From positions 1 to 37,775 of the forward strand of contig NZ_VXKS01000025.1 of NCBI RefSeq assembly GCF_008711525.1: a stretch of DNA of 37,775 bases, written 5' to 3'. The notes under the pieces were generated by a model. That model made no database searches. It was not told where the DNA came from and saw only the letters and a list, made by a program, of their open reading frames with translations. How positions within the stretch are numbered: the stretch's first letter is position 1; every line of letters begins with the position of its first letter. This document shows, piece after piece, positions 7,140 to 15,310 of this stretch. The position numbers were made by a program, and so were the translations under genes. Source of the stretch: Cysteiniphilum sp. JM-1. GTDB lineage: Bacteria > Pseudomonadota > Gammaproteobacteria > Francisellales > Francisellaceae.

Positions 7140-7530
7140 TTTTTATTTTTATCCACTTTTCTTTTTATCTTCTTTTTCCTTTTATGTTTAAAAGAGAATT
7201 TCTTTTTCCTTGTTTTTTCTGTTATTGGTTTGTGGATATTTGTGGATAAATATCTTTAAAGCCTTTTTGAATAAAGGTTTTGCTTGTGTATGATTTTGTG
7301 GACATCTATGTTAGTCCACTGTGGTTTTCATGTGGATTCTTTATTCTTTCCTCATGTTTATCTTTTTTCCACAAAAAAATCCAAAGGGGTATGAACATAG
7401 TTACACACATGCTTATTCACAAGATAATTAACATGAAATTCACATAATTACCCACAGAGTTATCCACAGTTGTTTATATCAAGCATTGCATGCTGTGCAC
7501 GCTTTGATATAATCCACAGATAATTTGAAA
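7140..7530. other. oriC: Replication origin (oriC) with a DnaA-box cluster
   Basis: The 618-base gap between ffs and dnaA is non-coding. It contains perfect boxes TTATCCACA at 7460-7468 (+) and 7241-7249 (-), and near matches (one or two differences) at 7149-7157, 7231-7239, 7297-7305, 7331-7339, 7365-7373, 7413-7421, 7448-7456 and 7510-7518. The left part, about 7110-7230, is very T-rich and is the obvious candidate for the unwinding element. Position directly before dnaA-dnaN supports this being the chromosomal origin. Confidence 0.88.
7486..7513 (+). promoter_or_regulatory. Putative dnaA promoter overlapping a DnaA box
   Basis: A perfect TATAAT (7508-7513) sits about 95 bp before the dnaA start, with a weak -35 (TTGCAT, 7486-7491) 16 bp upstream. 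A DnaA box (TAATCCACA, 7510-7518) overlaps the -10 and another perfect box lies at 7460-7468. Binding by DnaA would block RNA polymerase, which fits the known autorepression of dnaA in other bacteria. Confidence 0.6.
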
Positions 7531-7608
7531 ACATAAACTTTTTCTAGCACATTTACTGGTCTAAACAATTGCTAGAAACCCTTTATATATATAGGATGCA
7601 TTGTAAGT

Positions 7609-9123
7609 ATGAATGTTTGGTCACAATGTTTGGATTATTTAAAAGACAACTTGTCTGAACAAGAATATAGAATATGGATAATGCCTTTGAAAACAAATGA
7701 TCAAGGTAGTTTATTCACAATTTATGCACCGAATAATTATTTTCTTGGTTGGGTAAAGACCAAATATCAACAGCTTCTTGTGGATACCTTAAAAAAATAC
7801 AAAGAAAACACTCATTTACTTGTTGAGTTCTCAGTGAAAAAAAGCAGTGATAACCAAAATGTGGATGTTCAAGACACAGTAATGCAAGTATCGACGATAA
7901 AAAGTAGTGTTGGTCCACAGACTGATCTTTTTAATAAGAATGTGACAACAGCACCACTGGTTGTTGATAGTTTATTGGAAAATCATGATTCCATGGATGA
8001 TCAAAATGAGTTTGAAGTGGATAAAAATGCGGGTATTTCTAGCGAGCTCTATGGTTTTGATGAAGCACTATCTGTGCCAAAAGATCAAAAACGTGTTGAT
8101 TTTGGTTCACCATTAAAAAAAGAATATAATTTTGATAATTTTGTTGTGGGTAAAGCTAATGAAGTAGCACGTGCTGCAGCGATGCAAGTGTCCATTAATC
8201 CAGGGTTGGCTTATAATCCATTATTTATTTATGGGGGCAGTGGGTTAGGTAAAACACATTTAATGCATGCTATTGGTAATTATGTATTACATAATAACCC
8301 AAAGGCGAAAGTGCTATATGTGACATCTGAGCGCTTTGTCAAAGATTATGTTGATGCGGTACGTTTACACTCAGGTGATGAGTTTCAAAACTTTTATCGC
8401 TCTGTTGACGTGTTACTCGTTGATGATATCCAGTTTATTGCGGGTAAAGCAGGCTCTCAAGAGGAATTTTTCCACACATTTAATACTTTGCTTGAAAATG
8501 GTAAGCAAGTTGTCTTATCTTGCGATAAGTATCCTAAGGAAATACCTAAACTTGAAGAACGTTTAGTTTCACGTTTTGGTTATGGCTTAACTGTAACAAT
8601 TGATATTCCTGATCTTGAAACACGAAGCGCGATTTTATTACATAAATCAAGTCAATTTGGTCGACCTATTGATCAAAATGTGGCGCTTTTTATGGCAAAG
8701 CATATTCGCTCTAATGTGCGAGAATTAGAAGGTGCGTTAAGGCGTGTACTTAACTATGCTCAGTTTAATAAAAAAGCCATTGATGAGAAGCTTGCTTATG
8801 AATGCTTAAAAGATGTTATTTCAATACAGGATAAAATTGTCAAAGTAGACAATATCCAGCGTGTTGTTGCTGATTATTATAATATTAAAATTACCGATTT
8901 ATTATCAAAGCAAAAAAGTCGTGATGTCGCGCGTCCAAGGCAGATGGCAATGGCGTTGGCTAAAGAGTTTACCAATCATAGTTTGCCGGAAATTGGTGGC
9001 TTTTTTGGTGGTAGAGATCACACCACAGTCTTACATGCCGTAAGGACTATAAAGAAACTGATTGTCAATAATGTTGATATACAGGATGATTATCAAAACT
9101 TATCGCGCAAATTAGCGCATTAA
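7609..9123 (+). CDS. dnaA: Chromosomal replication initiator protein DnaA
   Basis: A 504-residue DnaA that binds DnaA boxes, oligomerises with ATP and opens oriC. Domain I (about 1-85, starting MNVWSQCLDYLKDNLSEQEY) recruits the helicase. Domain II is a long acidic linker (about 90-165). Domain III is the AAA+ core with Walker A GGSGLGKTH near residue 208 and Walker B VDDIQF near 268. Domain IV ends with the DNA-binding signature GGRDHTTVLHA near 467. All key residues are present. The linker is somewhat longer than in E. coli (467 residues in total). The upstream region is the origin, and dnaN follows 14 bp downstream in the same operon. Confidence 0.98.
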   Translation: MNVWSQCLDYLKDNLSEQEYRIWIMPLKTNDQGSLFTIYAPNNYFLGWVKTKYQQLLVDTLKKYKENTHLLVEFSVKKSSDNQNVDVQDTVMQVSTIKSSVGPQTDLFNKNVTTAPLVVDSLLENHDSMDDQNEFEVDKNAGISSELYGFDEALSVPKDQKRVDFGSPLKKEYNFDNFVVGKANEVARAAAMQVSINPGLAYNPLFIYGGSGLGKTHLMHAIGNYVLHNNPKAKVLYVTSERFVKDYVDAVRLHSGDEFQNFYRSVDVLLVDDIQFIAGKAGSQEEFFHTFNTLLENGKQVVLSCDKYPKEIPKLEERLVSRFGYGLTVTIDIPDLETRSAILLHKSSQFGRPIDQNVALFMAKHIRSNVRELEGALRRVLNYAQFNKKAIDEKLAYECLKDVISIQDKIVKVDNIQRVVADYYNIKITDLLSKQKSRDVARPRQMAMALAKEFTNHSLPEIGGFFGGRDHTTVLHAVRTIKKLIVNNVDIQDDYQNLSRKLAH

Positions 9124-9137
9124 TTCCCAGGGGAGAT

Positions 9138-10250
9138 ATGATGTTACAATTTACACTTTCTCGCGATGCATTATTAAAGCCATTACAAGGCTTAGTATCG
9201 ATTGCTGAGAAAAAGCATACGATACCAGTGCTAAGCTCAGTATTATTTATTATTGAGGAGGGAAAGCTACGCTTAAAGGCCTCTGATTTAGAGACTGAAA
9301 TTGTCAGTTATGTTGAGATTGAAGAAGCATCACATGACGCTAGTATCGCAATTCCTGCCAAAAAGCTTCATGATATCATACGTAATTTACCAGAAGGCGC
9401 ATCGGTTAAAATAACAGAAGAAGCAAATGATCGGGTATTAGTTGCATGTAATCGCAGTAAATTTACTATGTCAATCTTAAAGGCTTCATCCTTTCCTATG
9501 ATGAATGAAGATACAGGACGAGCGATGTTTAAGCTGTCATATGCTCAGCTTAATTCAGCAATTAAGCGTGTAAAATTTGCCATGGCAAATAATGATGTGC
9601 GTTATTTTTTAAATGGCATGTTATGGGAAGTTAATAACGATAGATTTCGCACGGTTGCGACTGATGGTCATCGCATGGCAAGCTCTGAAGTGTTAATAGA
9701 AGATACTTTCCTAGATGCTGTTCAAATTATTGTGCCAAGCAAGGCGATTAAAGAGCTAGAGCGCACGTTATCAGCGCCTGAAGATGCTGAAATTGAAGTG
9801 CAAATTGGTAAAAACTATTTCAGAATTATTCTGCCTGATTTTCAGTTTACATCAAAACTTATTGAAGGGCGTTTTCCTGATTATACAAGAGTGATTCCAC
9901 CGAATAATACAAAGCTATTAGTCGCTAATCGTGTTGAGTTAAAACAGGCATTACTACGTACAGCGATCTTATCGAATGAGACGTATCGTGGCGTACGCTT
10001 AGAGCTTCAAGATAATGCTTTACTTTTATCAGCAAATAATCCAGAGCATGAAGAAGCACAAGATCAAATGGCAGTAAAATATAGTGACCAACCGATGGAA
10101 ATTGGTTTTAACGTAAATTACCTTTTAAATATTGTTGATGTGTTAGATTCAGAACACATTGACTTTTATTTTGATAGCCCGCAAATGAGTTTACTTATCA
10201 AGGATGATGATAGTCGCAGTACGTATGTAGTGAGCCCGATTAAGCTTTAA
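9138..10250 (+). CDS. dnaN: DNA polymerase III beta sliding clamp
   Basis: A 370-residue three-domain clamp that encircles DNA and tethers polymerase III and other partners. It matches the family in length (E. coli 366) and sequence: the start MLQFTLSRDALLKPLQGLVSIAEK, the middle domain block FLNGMLWEV ... VATDGHRMA, IEGRFPDYTRVIP, and the C-terminal YVVSPIKL. The gene starts at ATG 9138 (or the next ATG at 9141) after a strong GGGGAG site, 14 bp after dnaA. In E. coli and many relatives recF and gyrB follow. Here an arginine/ornithine operon comes next after a 199-base gap. Confidence 0.98.
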   Translation: MMLQFTLSRDALLKPLQGLVSIAEKKHTIPVLSSVLFIIEEGKLRLKASDLETEIVSYVEIEEASHDASIAIPAKKLHDIIRNLPEGASVKITEEANDRVLVACNRSKFTMSILKASSFPMMNEDTGRAMFKLSYAQLNSAIKRVKFAMANNDVRYFLNGMLWEVNNDRFRTVATDGHRMASSEVLIEDTFLDAVQIIVPSKAIKELERTLSAPEDAEIEVQIGKNYFRIILPDFQFTSKLIEGRFPDYTRVIPPNNTKLLVANRVELKQALLRTAILSNETYRGVRLELQDNALLLSANNPEHEEAQDQMAVKYSDQPMEIGFNVNYLLNIVDVLDSEHIDFYFDSPQMSLLIKDDDSRSTYVVSPIKL

Positions 10251-10268
10251 ATACCTAATAGCGGGCTC
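10232..10268. other. Inverted repeat across the dnaN stop codon
   Basis: GAGCCCG (10232-10238) and CGGGCTC (10262-10268) form a 7-bp stem with a 23-base loop. It begins inside the last dnaN codons. On the plus strand it is followed by AAAAATC and not by a T-run, so it is only a weak candidate for transcript termination or 3'-end protection. Confidence 0.35.
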
Positions 10269-10449
10269 AAAAATCTGTGCATGAATCTATTTGCTATTTT
10301 TGATTATTAAATTTATATTACCTCTTGTTGCAAATCTACAGTAAAACACAATCTATTTATCTATGGTAAATGCGTGTGATATTGTTAAAAATATATTCAA
10401 TATAAAGTTTTATAATCTTATATAAAATATGTGGGATAGGAGAAGTTTA

Positions 10450-11526
10450 ATGATCAAAGTAATTTCAGTTGAAAAGCTAGCGGAGCTTATACATAAACAT
10501 GGATTAAGACAGTATTTAATTGACCTAATGACAACCTTGAAAGGTGATTTTTTACGTTGGCAGGAATTTGATAAAATACCACGCCCAGCATTTCATGTGC
10601 CAGATGGTGTAATTGAATTAATGCCGACAGCGGATAAAGAGTTATTTGCCTATAAATATGTCAATGGACACCCAAAGAATCCATTGCAGAATAAGCAAAC
10701 GATTGTAGCGACAGGGCAGTTATCGAAAGTCTCTGACGGTCATCCATTGTTGATTTCAGAAATGACGGTGTTAACAGGTTTACGCACAGCAGCAACTTCG
10801 GCGTTAGCCACTGATTATTTAGCACGAAAAGATGCCAACACTTTGGCGTTAATCGGCACAGGTGCACAAAGTGACTTTCAAGCGCTAGCAGCAGCCATTG
10901 TGCGTGATATTAAAACGATTCGTTACCATGATATTGATCCACAGGCGATGCGTCGTTTTGAGAAAAATATGCAAGCCTATGACTTTGAACTTATTCCTTG
11001 CGCTAGCAATGAAGAGGCTGTCAAGGGCGCTGATATTATTACGGTGTGTACTGCCTGTAAAGCACATGCTGTTGTGGTTGAAAATAGCTGGATCAAAGAA
11101 GGTGTACATATCAATGGTTTAGGTGGTGATTGTCCAGGAAAAACTGAGCTAGATCAAGCAATATTACCACGCGCTAAAGTAGTGGTTGAGTTCTTTGAGC
11201 AATCGTTTATTGAAGGTGAGATTCAACATTTCATCACTGAAGAAGAAGCAAAGAAAGTTGTTTATGCTGAATTATGGCAGCTTATCTCAAATGAAAAGCA
11301 AGGACGCGTTAGCCAAGATGAAATTACTGTATTTGATTCTGTTGGTTTTGCTTTGGAAGATTTCTCGGCATTGAAGCTTACATATCAATTGGCTGAAAAA
11401 TACAATATTGGCGTGCCGATGAATATGATTCCGGCATTAAAAGATCCTAAGGATTTATTCTCCGTATTAAATAAACATGGTGATAATAATGCGCTACAAA
11501 TCAAAGAGGTGCATGCAAATGTTTAG
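10450..11526 (+). CDS. Ornithine cyclodeaminase / mu-crystallin family protein
   Basis: A 358-residue protein of the ornithine cyclodeaminase/mu-crystallin family. The classic reaction is NAD-dependent conversion of L-ornithine to L-proline and ammonia, and relatives act as alanine dehydrogenases or imine reductases. The start at 10450 is chosen because AGGAG lies 7 bases upstream. An earlier in-frame ATG at 10429 lies before that site. Visible motifs are TGLRTAATSALATDYLA, the nucleotide-binding loop ALIGTGAQSDFQALA near residue 135-150, GLGGDCPGKTELD near 222 and VFDSVGFALEDFSALKL near 297. It overlaps the arginase gene by 8 bp. Arginase makes ornithine, so an arginine-to-ornithine-to-proline route is the natural reading. 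Confidence 0.87.
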   Translation: MIKVISVEKLAELIHKHGLRQYLIDLMTTLKGDFLRWQEFDKIPRPAFHVPDGVIELMPTADKELFAYKYVNGHPKNPLQNKQTIVATGQLSKVSDGHPLLISEMTVLTGLRTAATSALATDYLARKDANTLALIGTGAQSDFQALAAAIVRDIKTIRYHDIDPQAMRRFEKNMQAYDFELIPCASNEEAVKGADIITVCTACKAHAVVVENSWIKEGVHINGLGGDCPGKTELDQAILPRAKVVVEFFEQSFIEGEIQHFITEEEAKKVVYAELWQLISNEKQGRVSQDEITVFDSVGFALEDFSALKLTYQLAEKYNIGVPMNMIPALKDPKDLFSVLNKHGDNNALQIKEVHANV

Positions 11527-12409
11527 TTATCGCTTTATAGGGGCTAGTGTTGGCAATTGCGCCGGTATCGTTGGCTGTGAAAAAGCACCTGATCAAGTGA
11601 AGAGTAAATTGCAATTAGCTAAGCTGTGGCAAAAAACAGTTTATTTTGAAGGCGGCGAAAGACGTCTTTCAGCACTTAACGCATTAAATACATTTTCAAC
11701 TGAACTTGCTCATGTAACAAAAGATGTGATTGAGCAAGGTAATAAGTTTATCACTATAGGTGGAGATCATAGTTGTGCTGTAGGTACGTGGTCAGGCGTA
11801 CATGTTGCAGCGGGTGAGTTTGGACTTATCTGGATAGATGCGCATATGGATGCGCATACGACTGAAAGCTCGCATAGTGGAAACTTGCATGGCATGCCAG
11901 TGGCGGCATTAATGGGTTATGGTGATGATAAAATGACAAAGATATTATCAGGTAATCCTAAACTCAAGCCTGAAAATATTGTTTTAATCGGCATTCGCTC
12001 ATTTGAAGAGCCAGAGCAAGCAATTTTGAAGAGTCTGGGTGTTAAAGTATTTATGATGGAAGATGTTCATGCACTTGGCTTTAACTATTGTTTTAACTCG
12101 GCAATAAATCATTTCAAATCAAAAGAGATCTCTTTTGGTATTAGTTTTGATTTAGATGGTTTGGATCCACAGTATATTGAAGCGCTAGGTACCCCAGTTG
12201 AGGATGGGATTTTGCTACCTGAAGTGTTATCGAGCTTTAAAGAAATGCCAAAAGAGCAATTACTTGGCATTGAAATTACCGAATACAATCCAACCTTAGA
12301 TCATGATGATAAAGGCGTTGATGTGATTGCAAATATCATCGCGGCAATTACGGAGGATAACGGTTTTTTGTCAGAAGATAACGGTGAGTTTGCATCGTTA
12401 TCTATCTGA
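11519..12409 (+). CDS. rocF: Arginase (ureohydrolase family)
   Basis: A 296-residue manganese enzyme that hydrolyses arginine to ornithine and urea. The start at 11519 overlaps the previous stop by 8 bp (ATGTTTAG) and is placed 8 bases after AGAGGT. An upstream ATG at 11477 lies inside the neighbouring gene without a ribosome site. The binuclear metal ligands are all visible: GGDHS near residue 81-85, DAHMDAHT near 106-113 and SFDLDGLDP near 209-217, followed by EITEYNP near the end. Arginase fits best because of the DAHMDAHT motif and coupling to an ornithine-consuming enzyme. Agmatinase or formimidoglutamase is less likely. No urease is in the window. Confidence 0.87.
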   Translation: MFSYRFIGASVGNCAGIVGCEKAPDQVKSKLQLAKLWQKTVYFEGGERRLSALNALNTFSTELAHVTKDVIEQGNKFITIGGDHSCAVGTWSGVHVAAGEFGLIWIDAHMDAHTTESSHSGNLHGMPVAALMGYGDDKMTKILSGNPKLKPENIVLIGIRSFEEPEQAILKSLGVKVFMMEDVHALGFNYCFNSAINHFKSKEISFGISFDLDGLDPQYIEALGTPVEDGILLPEVLSSFKEMPKEQLLGIEITEYNPTLDHDDKGVDVIANIIAAITEDNGFLSEDNGEFASLSI

Positions 12410-12497
12410 GAAACAACTGCTAATAAAACACTTCTCAGTTATCTCTGAAAATGCTTCAATAGACTTTTAATATTCAAACCACTAAAGGATGGCATAG

Positions 12498-13298
12498 ATG
12501 CCTATCGAGCAACCAGTAGATCAATATTATGTTATAGGTAATCCTGTTAAACACAGTTTGTCTCCTCAGATTCATACAGATTTTGCCGCTAAAACAGGGC
12601 AGATTATGCGTTATGAAGCGCTAGAAATTTGTCCTGATAATCTAGAGCAAACCTTGAATGTGCTGCGTCTTGATCAAGCTGTCAAAGGCTTAAGTGTTAC
12701 CTTACCATTTAAAGAAGAGCTATACCGTTATTGCGATAAATTAGATGATCTAGCACAAGAAGCACAAGCGGTGAGTAATGTGATTATCAATAGTGATCGT
12801 GAGTTTATTGGCTTAAATCTTGATGGTCTTGGGCTTGTGAATGATATTCAAAATAATTTAAATATCAGTCTGCAGAATAAGCGAGTTTTAATCTTGGGTG
12901 CCGGTGGCGCTGCTAAAGGCATTTTAGGTGCTATAGTGCGTGAAAATCCAGAAAGTATCACAATTGCCAATCGCACTAAAGAAAAAGCGCATAACCTAGT
13001 AGCACGCTCAATAAATAACGCGGTTAAATTAAGTGCTTGTGCTTTAAATGAAATTGTAGGTGTATTTGATATCGTAATCAATGCAACTTCAGCGAGCGTT
13101 GCCAAGGAAAGCCTCCCATTGAAGCTTCATAATTTCGCAAGTGGCGCATTGGCGTACGACTTGATGTATGCACCAGATGGCACAGTTTTTACCACATGGT
13201 GTCAATCACACAATATTCAGGCAATAGATGGCAAGGGGATGTTGTTGGAGTTAAGTAAGATCGCTTTTCGGCACTGGCGTGGCGTGGAGGTGCAGTGA
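12498..13298 (+). CDS. aroE: Shikimate dehydrogenase (NADP+)
   Basis: A 266-residue enzyme reducing 3-dehydroshikimate to shikimate in the chorismate pathway. The shikimate-binding motif NPVKHSLSP is at residues 15-23, the catalytic Lys lies in VTLPFKEE near 70, NLDGLGLVND is near 105, and the nucleotide-binding loop GAGGAAKG near 132. INATSAS, YDLMYAPDGT and DGKGMLLEL are also present. Length matches E. coli AroE (272). AAGGATGG precedes the ATG. The gene converges on the LolA-like gene with a gap of two bases, so no room remains for a terminator between them. Confidence 0.95.
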   Translation: MPIEQPVDQYYVIGNPVKHSLSPQIHTDFAAKTGQIMRYEALEICPDNLEQTLNVLRLDQAVKGLSVTLPFKEELYRYCDKLDDLAQEAQAVSNVIINSDREFIGLNLDGLGLVNDIQNNLNISLQNKRVLILGAGGAAKGILGAIVRENPESITIANRTKEKAHNLVARSINNAVKLSACALNEIVGVFDIVINATSASVAKESLPLKLHNFASGALAYDLMYAPDGTVFTTWCQSHNIQAIDGKGMLLELSKIAFRHWRGVEVQ

Positions 13299-13300
13299 AT

Positions 13301-13930
13301 TTAATCCATTGCTTTCACATCGCTAAATTCAATTAACATTTGATTGCCTTGTGATTCATTGACAAATATACGTGAAGCATATTTTGTACCCGTCATTTCA
13401 ATGCTTTGGATAGCTTTATCAAGAGGAGCGCCTAATGGTTTAAGTGCAATATGCCAAGTATCACCGTTTTGCATAAAATAAATTTTAAAATACTGTTTTA
13501 AGGCATCGGTGTTGCCTTTGAATATTGATAAGAATACGGTCGTAAATGAAAAGACGATCGGTTGCTCTTTTTTGGTAATAACAACGGCTGTTTTGCCTTC
13601 GATGGATTGTTTTATACTATCTTCAGTAACAATTAATGTGGATTGGAAAGGTTCTTCTTGCAGCCATTTCAAACCTTGAGTTTTTGATAACTCAAAGCGC
13701 CCACTGGATTTAAGCGGTTTGGATAGCAGCTTCATAAAGCGGGTTTGCGTGAAGTTACCTGTAACATGACTGATTTGTGCTTGCTCTTTTTGAACTTCAA
13801 TAAATGCCTGTTCATTTTTTGCAGATAGTGGATGGTCAAATATATTATCTGTTGAGGCTTGTGCTAAGTTAAATAGTATAAATACCACAAAAAAAGCAGC
13901 GCTTAAGCGTTTAAAGAGAGAGTTAATCAT
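13301..13930 (-). CDS. LolA-like outer-membrane lipoprotein carrier (ApeL-like)
   Basis: A 209-residue periplasmic protein. Residues 1-25 form a signal peptide (basic start, then AAFFVVFILFNLAQA with a cut after Ala). The mature part has LolA-type features: HVTGNFTQTRFMKLLSKPLKSSGRF and LKWLQEEPFQSTLIVT. It probably carries a lipid or lipid-linked product through the periplasm. Dedicated LolA-like proteins (ApeL) occur in aryl-polyene clusters next to a thioesterase and acyltransferase, exactly as here. The housekeeping LolA is usually near ftsK, which argues for the cluster role. Its start overlaps the thioesterase stop by 8 bp. The MMPL exporter expected next in aryl-polyene clusters is absent, and aroE lies there in the opposite direction. 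Confidence 0.8.
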   Translation of the reverse strand: MINSLFKRLSAAFFVVFILFNLAQASTDNIFDHPLSAKNEQAFIEVQKEQAQISHVTGNFTQTRFMKLLSKPLKSSGRFELSKTQGLKWLQEEPFQSTLIVTEDSIKQSIEGKTAVVITKKEQPIVFSFTTVFLSIFKGNTDALKQYFKIYFMQNGDTWHIALKPLGAPLDKAIQSIEMTGTKYASRIFVNESQGNQMLIEFSDVKAMD

Positions 13931-14348
13931 GATGAAAGCCTTCTATTTTTTGGATAAGAATTTTGGGTGATTGAAATTGTAATTCGTGATTGTGCAAAGT
14001 CACTGCAAGTTGGGTTGTTTGCCCTTTACTTAATTTTTGTCCGGTTGCTTTATCAAAGATCTGATAGTTTATTTTCAGACGGTTTTGATATTCGATCACC
14101 TGACTGTGTACCTCGATAGTCTGTCCAAAACTCGCGGGTTTGATGTATTTAATCTGCAAATCAACCACTGGCCACATATAGCCACTTTGCGCCATAGCAT
14201 AGTAGTTATAACCGATTTTATCTAAAAGCTCACAACGCGCGATTTCAAAGTACTTGACATAATGACCATGCCAAGCGATTTGTAAGCTATCAACATCAAA
14301 AAATGGTATCACGATATCGGTTATATGAGTGATCGGTTTATCCGTCAT
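13923..14348 (-). CDS. Hot-dog thioesterase (4HBT type), ApeK-like
   Basis: A 141-residue acyl-CoA/acyl-ACP thioesterase. The core FFDVDSLQIAWHGHYVKYFEIARCELLDKIG has the characteristic Asp (D of DVDSLQIAWHGHY) and helix of the 4-hydroxybenzoyl-CoA thioesterase family. The start at 14348 overlaps the end of the acyltransferase gene by 11 bp (ATGACGGATAA). A six-residue longer version from 14366 is possible. In aryl-polyene systems the thioesterase ApeK is thought to clear or release acyl chains from the carrier proteins. It is tightly coupled on both sides. Confidence 0.85.
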   Translation of the reverse strand: MTDKPITHITDIVIPFFDVDSLQIAWHGHYVKYFEIARCELLDKIGYNYYAMAQSGYMWPVVDLQIKYIKPASFGQTIEVHSQVIEYQNRLKINYQIFDKATGQKLSKGQTTQLAVTLHNHELQFQSPKILIQKIEGFHHD

Positions 14349-15291
14349 TAGACTGCCAAAAATCAAAAAAATTAAACCACTGTGTCGGGTATTTTAGGCA
14401 ATACTCAGCAAGGAAGTCACTATATTGTTGCACATAATCAGCCAAATGCTCATGACGTTCGTTGCGCGGCAAGTTAATAGACTCTGCAAAAGGTTTGAAA
14501 ACCACATCGAACTGTTTGCCTTTTTTAAGGCATAGCATCATGTAAACAGGTGCTTTGAGTAAGTGTGCCAATAAAAATCCGCCCTGCGGAAAATAAGCTT
14601 CTTTCCCTAGAAACTGAGCTTTTATCGTACGTTGGTTATTGGTAACTGGTGTGCGATCACACGCAATAATAATAATTTCTCCTTGGTCTATTTTATGTTG
14701 CAATTGCATTGCTAAAGTCATATCAAAGTGACTAACAGAGATTAGGCTTAATTGCGAGTTGGGATTGATTTGCGATAAGATGTCATTGAATTTTTGCGCA
14801 TGTTGATTAAACACCAAGGCATTGATTCGGCTATTAGGATATGAGTTAGAGATTGCACGCATTATCTCAATTGTGCCAAGGTGTGCAGTAAAGATAATAG
14901 TTCCTCTTTTCTGATCAATGCGTTCAATTAACTCATGACGGTTAGAAAAGTTCAAATGTTTACGTGTGATCTGCCCATTCCAAACGGCGATTTTATCTAC
15001 CAAGCTCTTACCAAAGTTAATAAAAATAGGCAATGGTTTGACGTTTATATCAAGGTTTTGTTGTTGTTGTGCATAAATATGCAGGTTTTGACAATACGTA
15101 TTGATTGCTTGGCGTGCCTTACGGCTAAATAGATAGAAATAACCTATGACCGGATACGTCAAAAGATAGGCTAAGTGTCGACCTAAAAGCTTTACGGTCC
15201 ATAATGTCAGCTTAAGTCCGATAATACTGCCTTTTTCACGATGCTTTGACCAGTGAGTTTGTTTTAATTTCGCTTTGTCTGAATCATGCAT
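14338..15291 (-). CDS. LpxL-like lipid acyltransferase (C-terminal half of ApeJ)
   Basis: A 317-residue membrane-associated acyltransferase of the lipid A lauroyl/myristoyl transferase superfamily. The catalytic HX4E motif is HLGTIE (His137, Glu142), followed by IIACDRTPVT and FLGKEAYFPQGGFLLAHLLKAPV, typical of the family. The N-terminus has a hydrophobic segment around residues 24-55 behind a very basic stretch. In enterobacterial aryl-polyene clusters this domain is fused to a glycosyltransferase in one protein (ApeJ). Here they are two genes separated by 19 bases. It probably adds an acyl chain or the polyene itself to a glycosylated lipid. Confidence 0.82.
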   Translation of the reverse strand: MHDSDKAKLKQTHWSKHREKGSIIGLKLTLWTVKLLGRHLAYLLTYPVIGYFYLFSRKARQAINTYCQNLHIYAQQQQNLDINVKPLPIFINFGKSLVDKIAVWNGQITRKHLNFSNRHELIERIDQKRGTIIFTAHLGTIEIMRAISNSYPNSRINALVFNQHAQKFNDILSQINPNSQLSLISVSHFDMTLAMQLQHKIDQGEIIIIACDRTPVTNNQRTIKAQFLGKEAYFPQGGFLLAHLLKAPVYMMLCLKKGKQFDVVFKPFAESINLPRNERHEHLADYVQQYSDFLAEYCLKYPTQWFNFFDFWQSNDG

Positions 15292-15310
15292 GGTTCATGG
15301 TTTTTCATTT

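Noticed and set aside
10232-10268. Strong intrinsic terminator after dnaN
   Set aside because: The stem is followed by A-residues on the plus strand and starts inside the dnaN coding region, so only a weak feature is listed.
11477-11518. Earlier start of the arginase
   Set aside because: It would begin inside the upstream gene without a ribosome site, and arginase similarity begins at MFSYRFIGASVGN.
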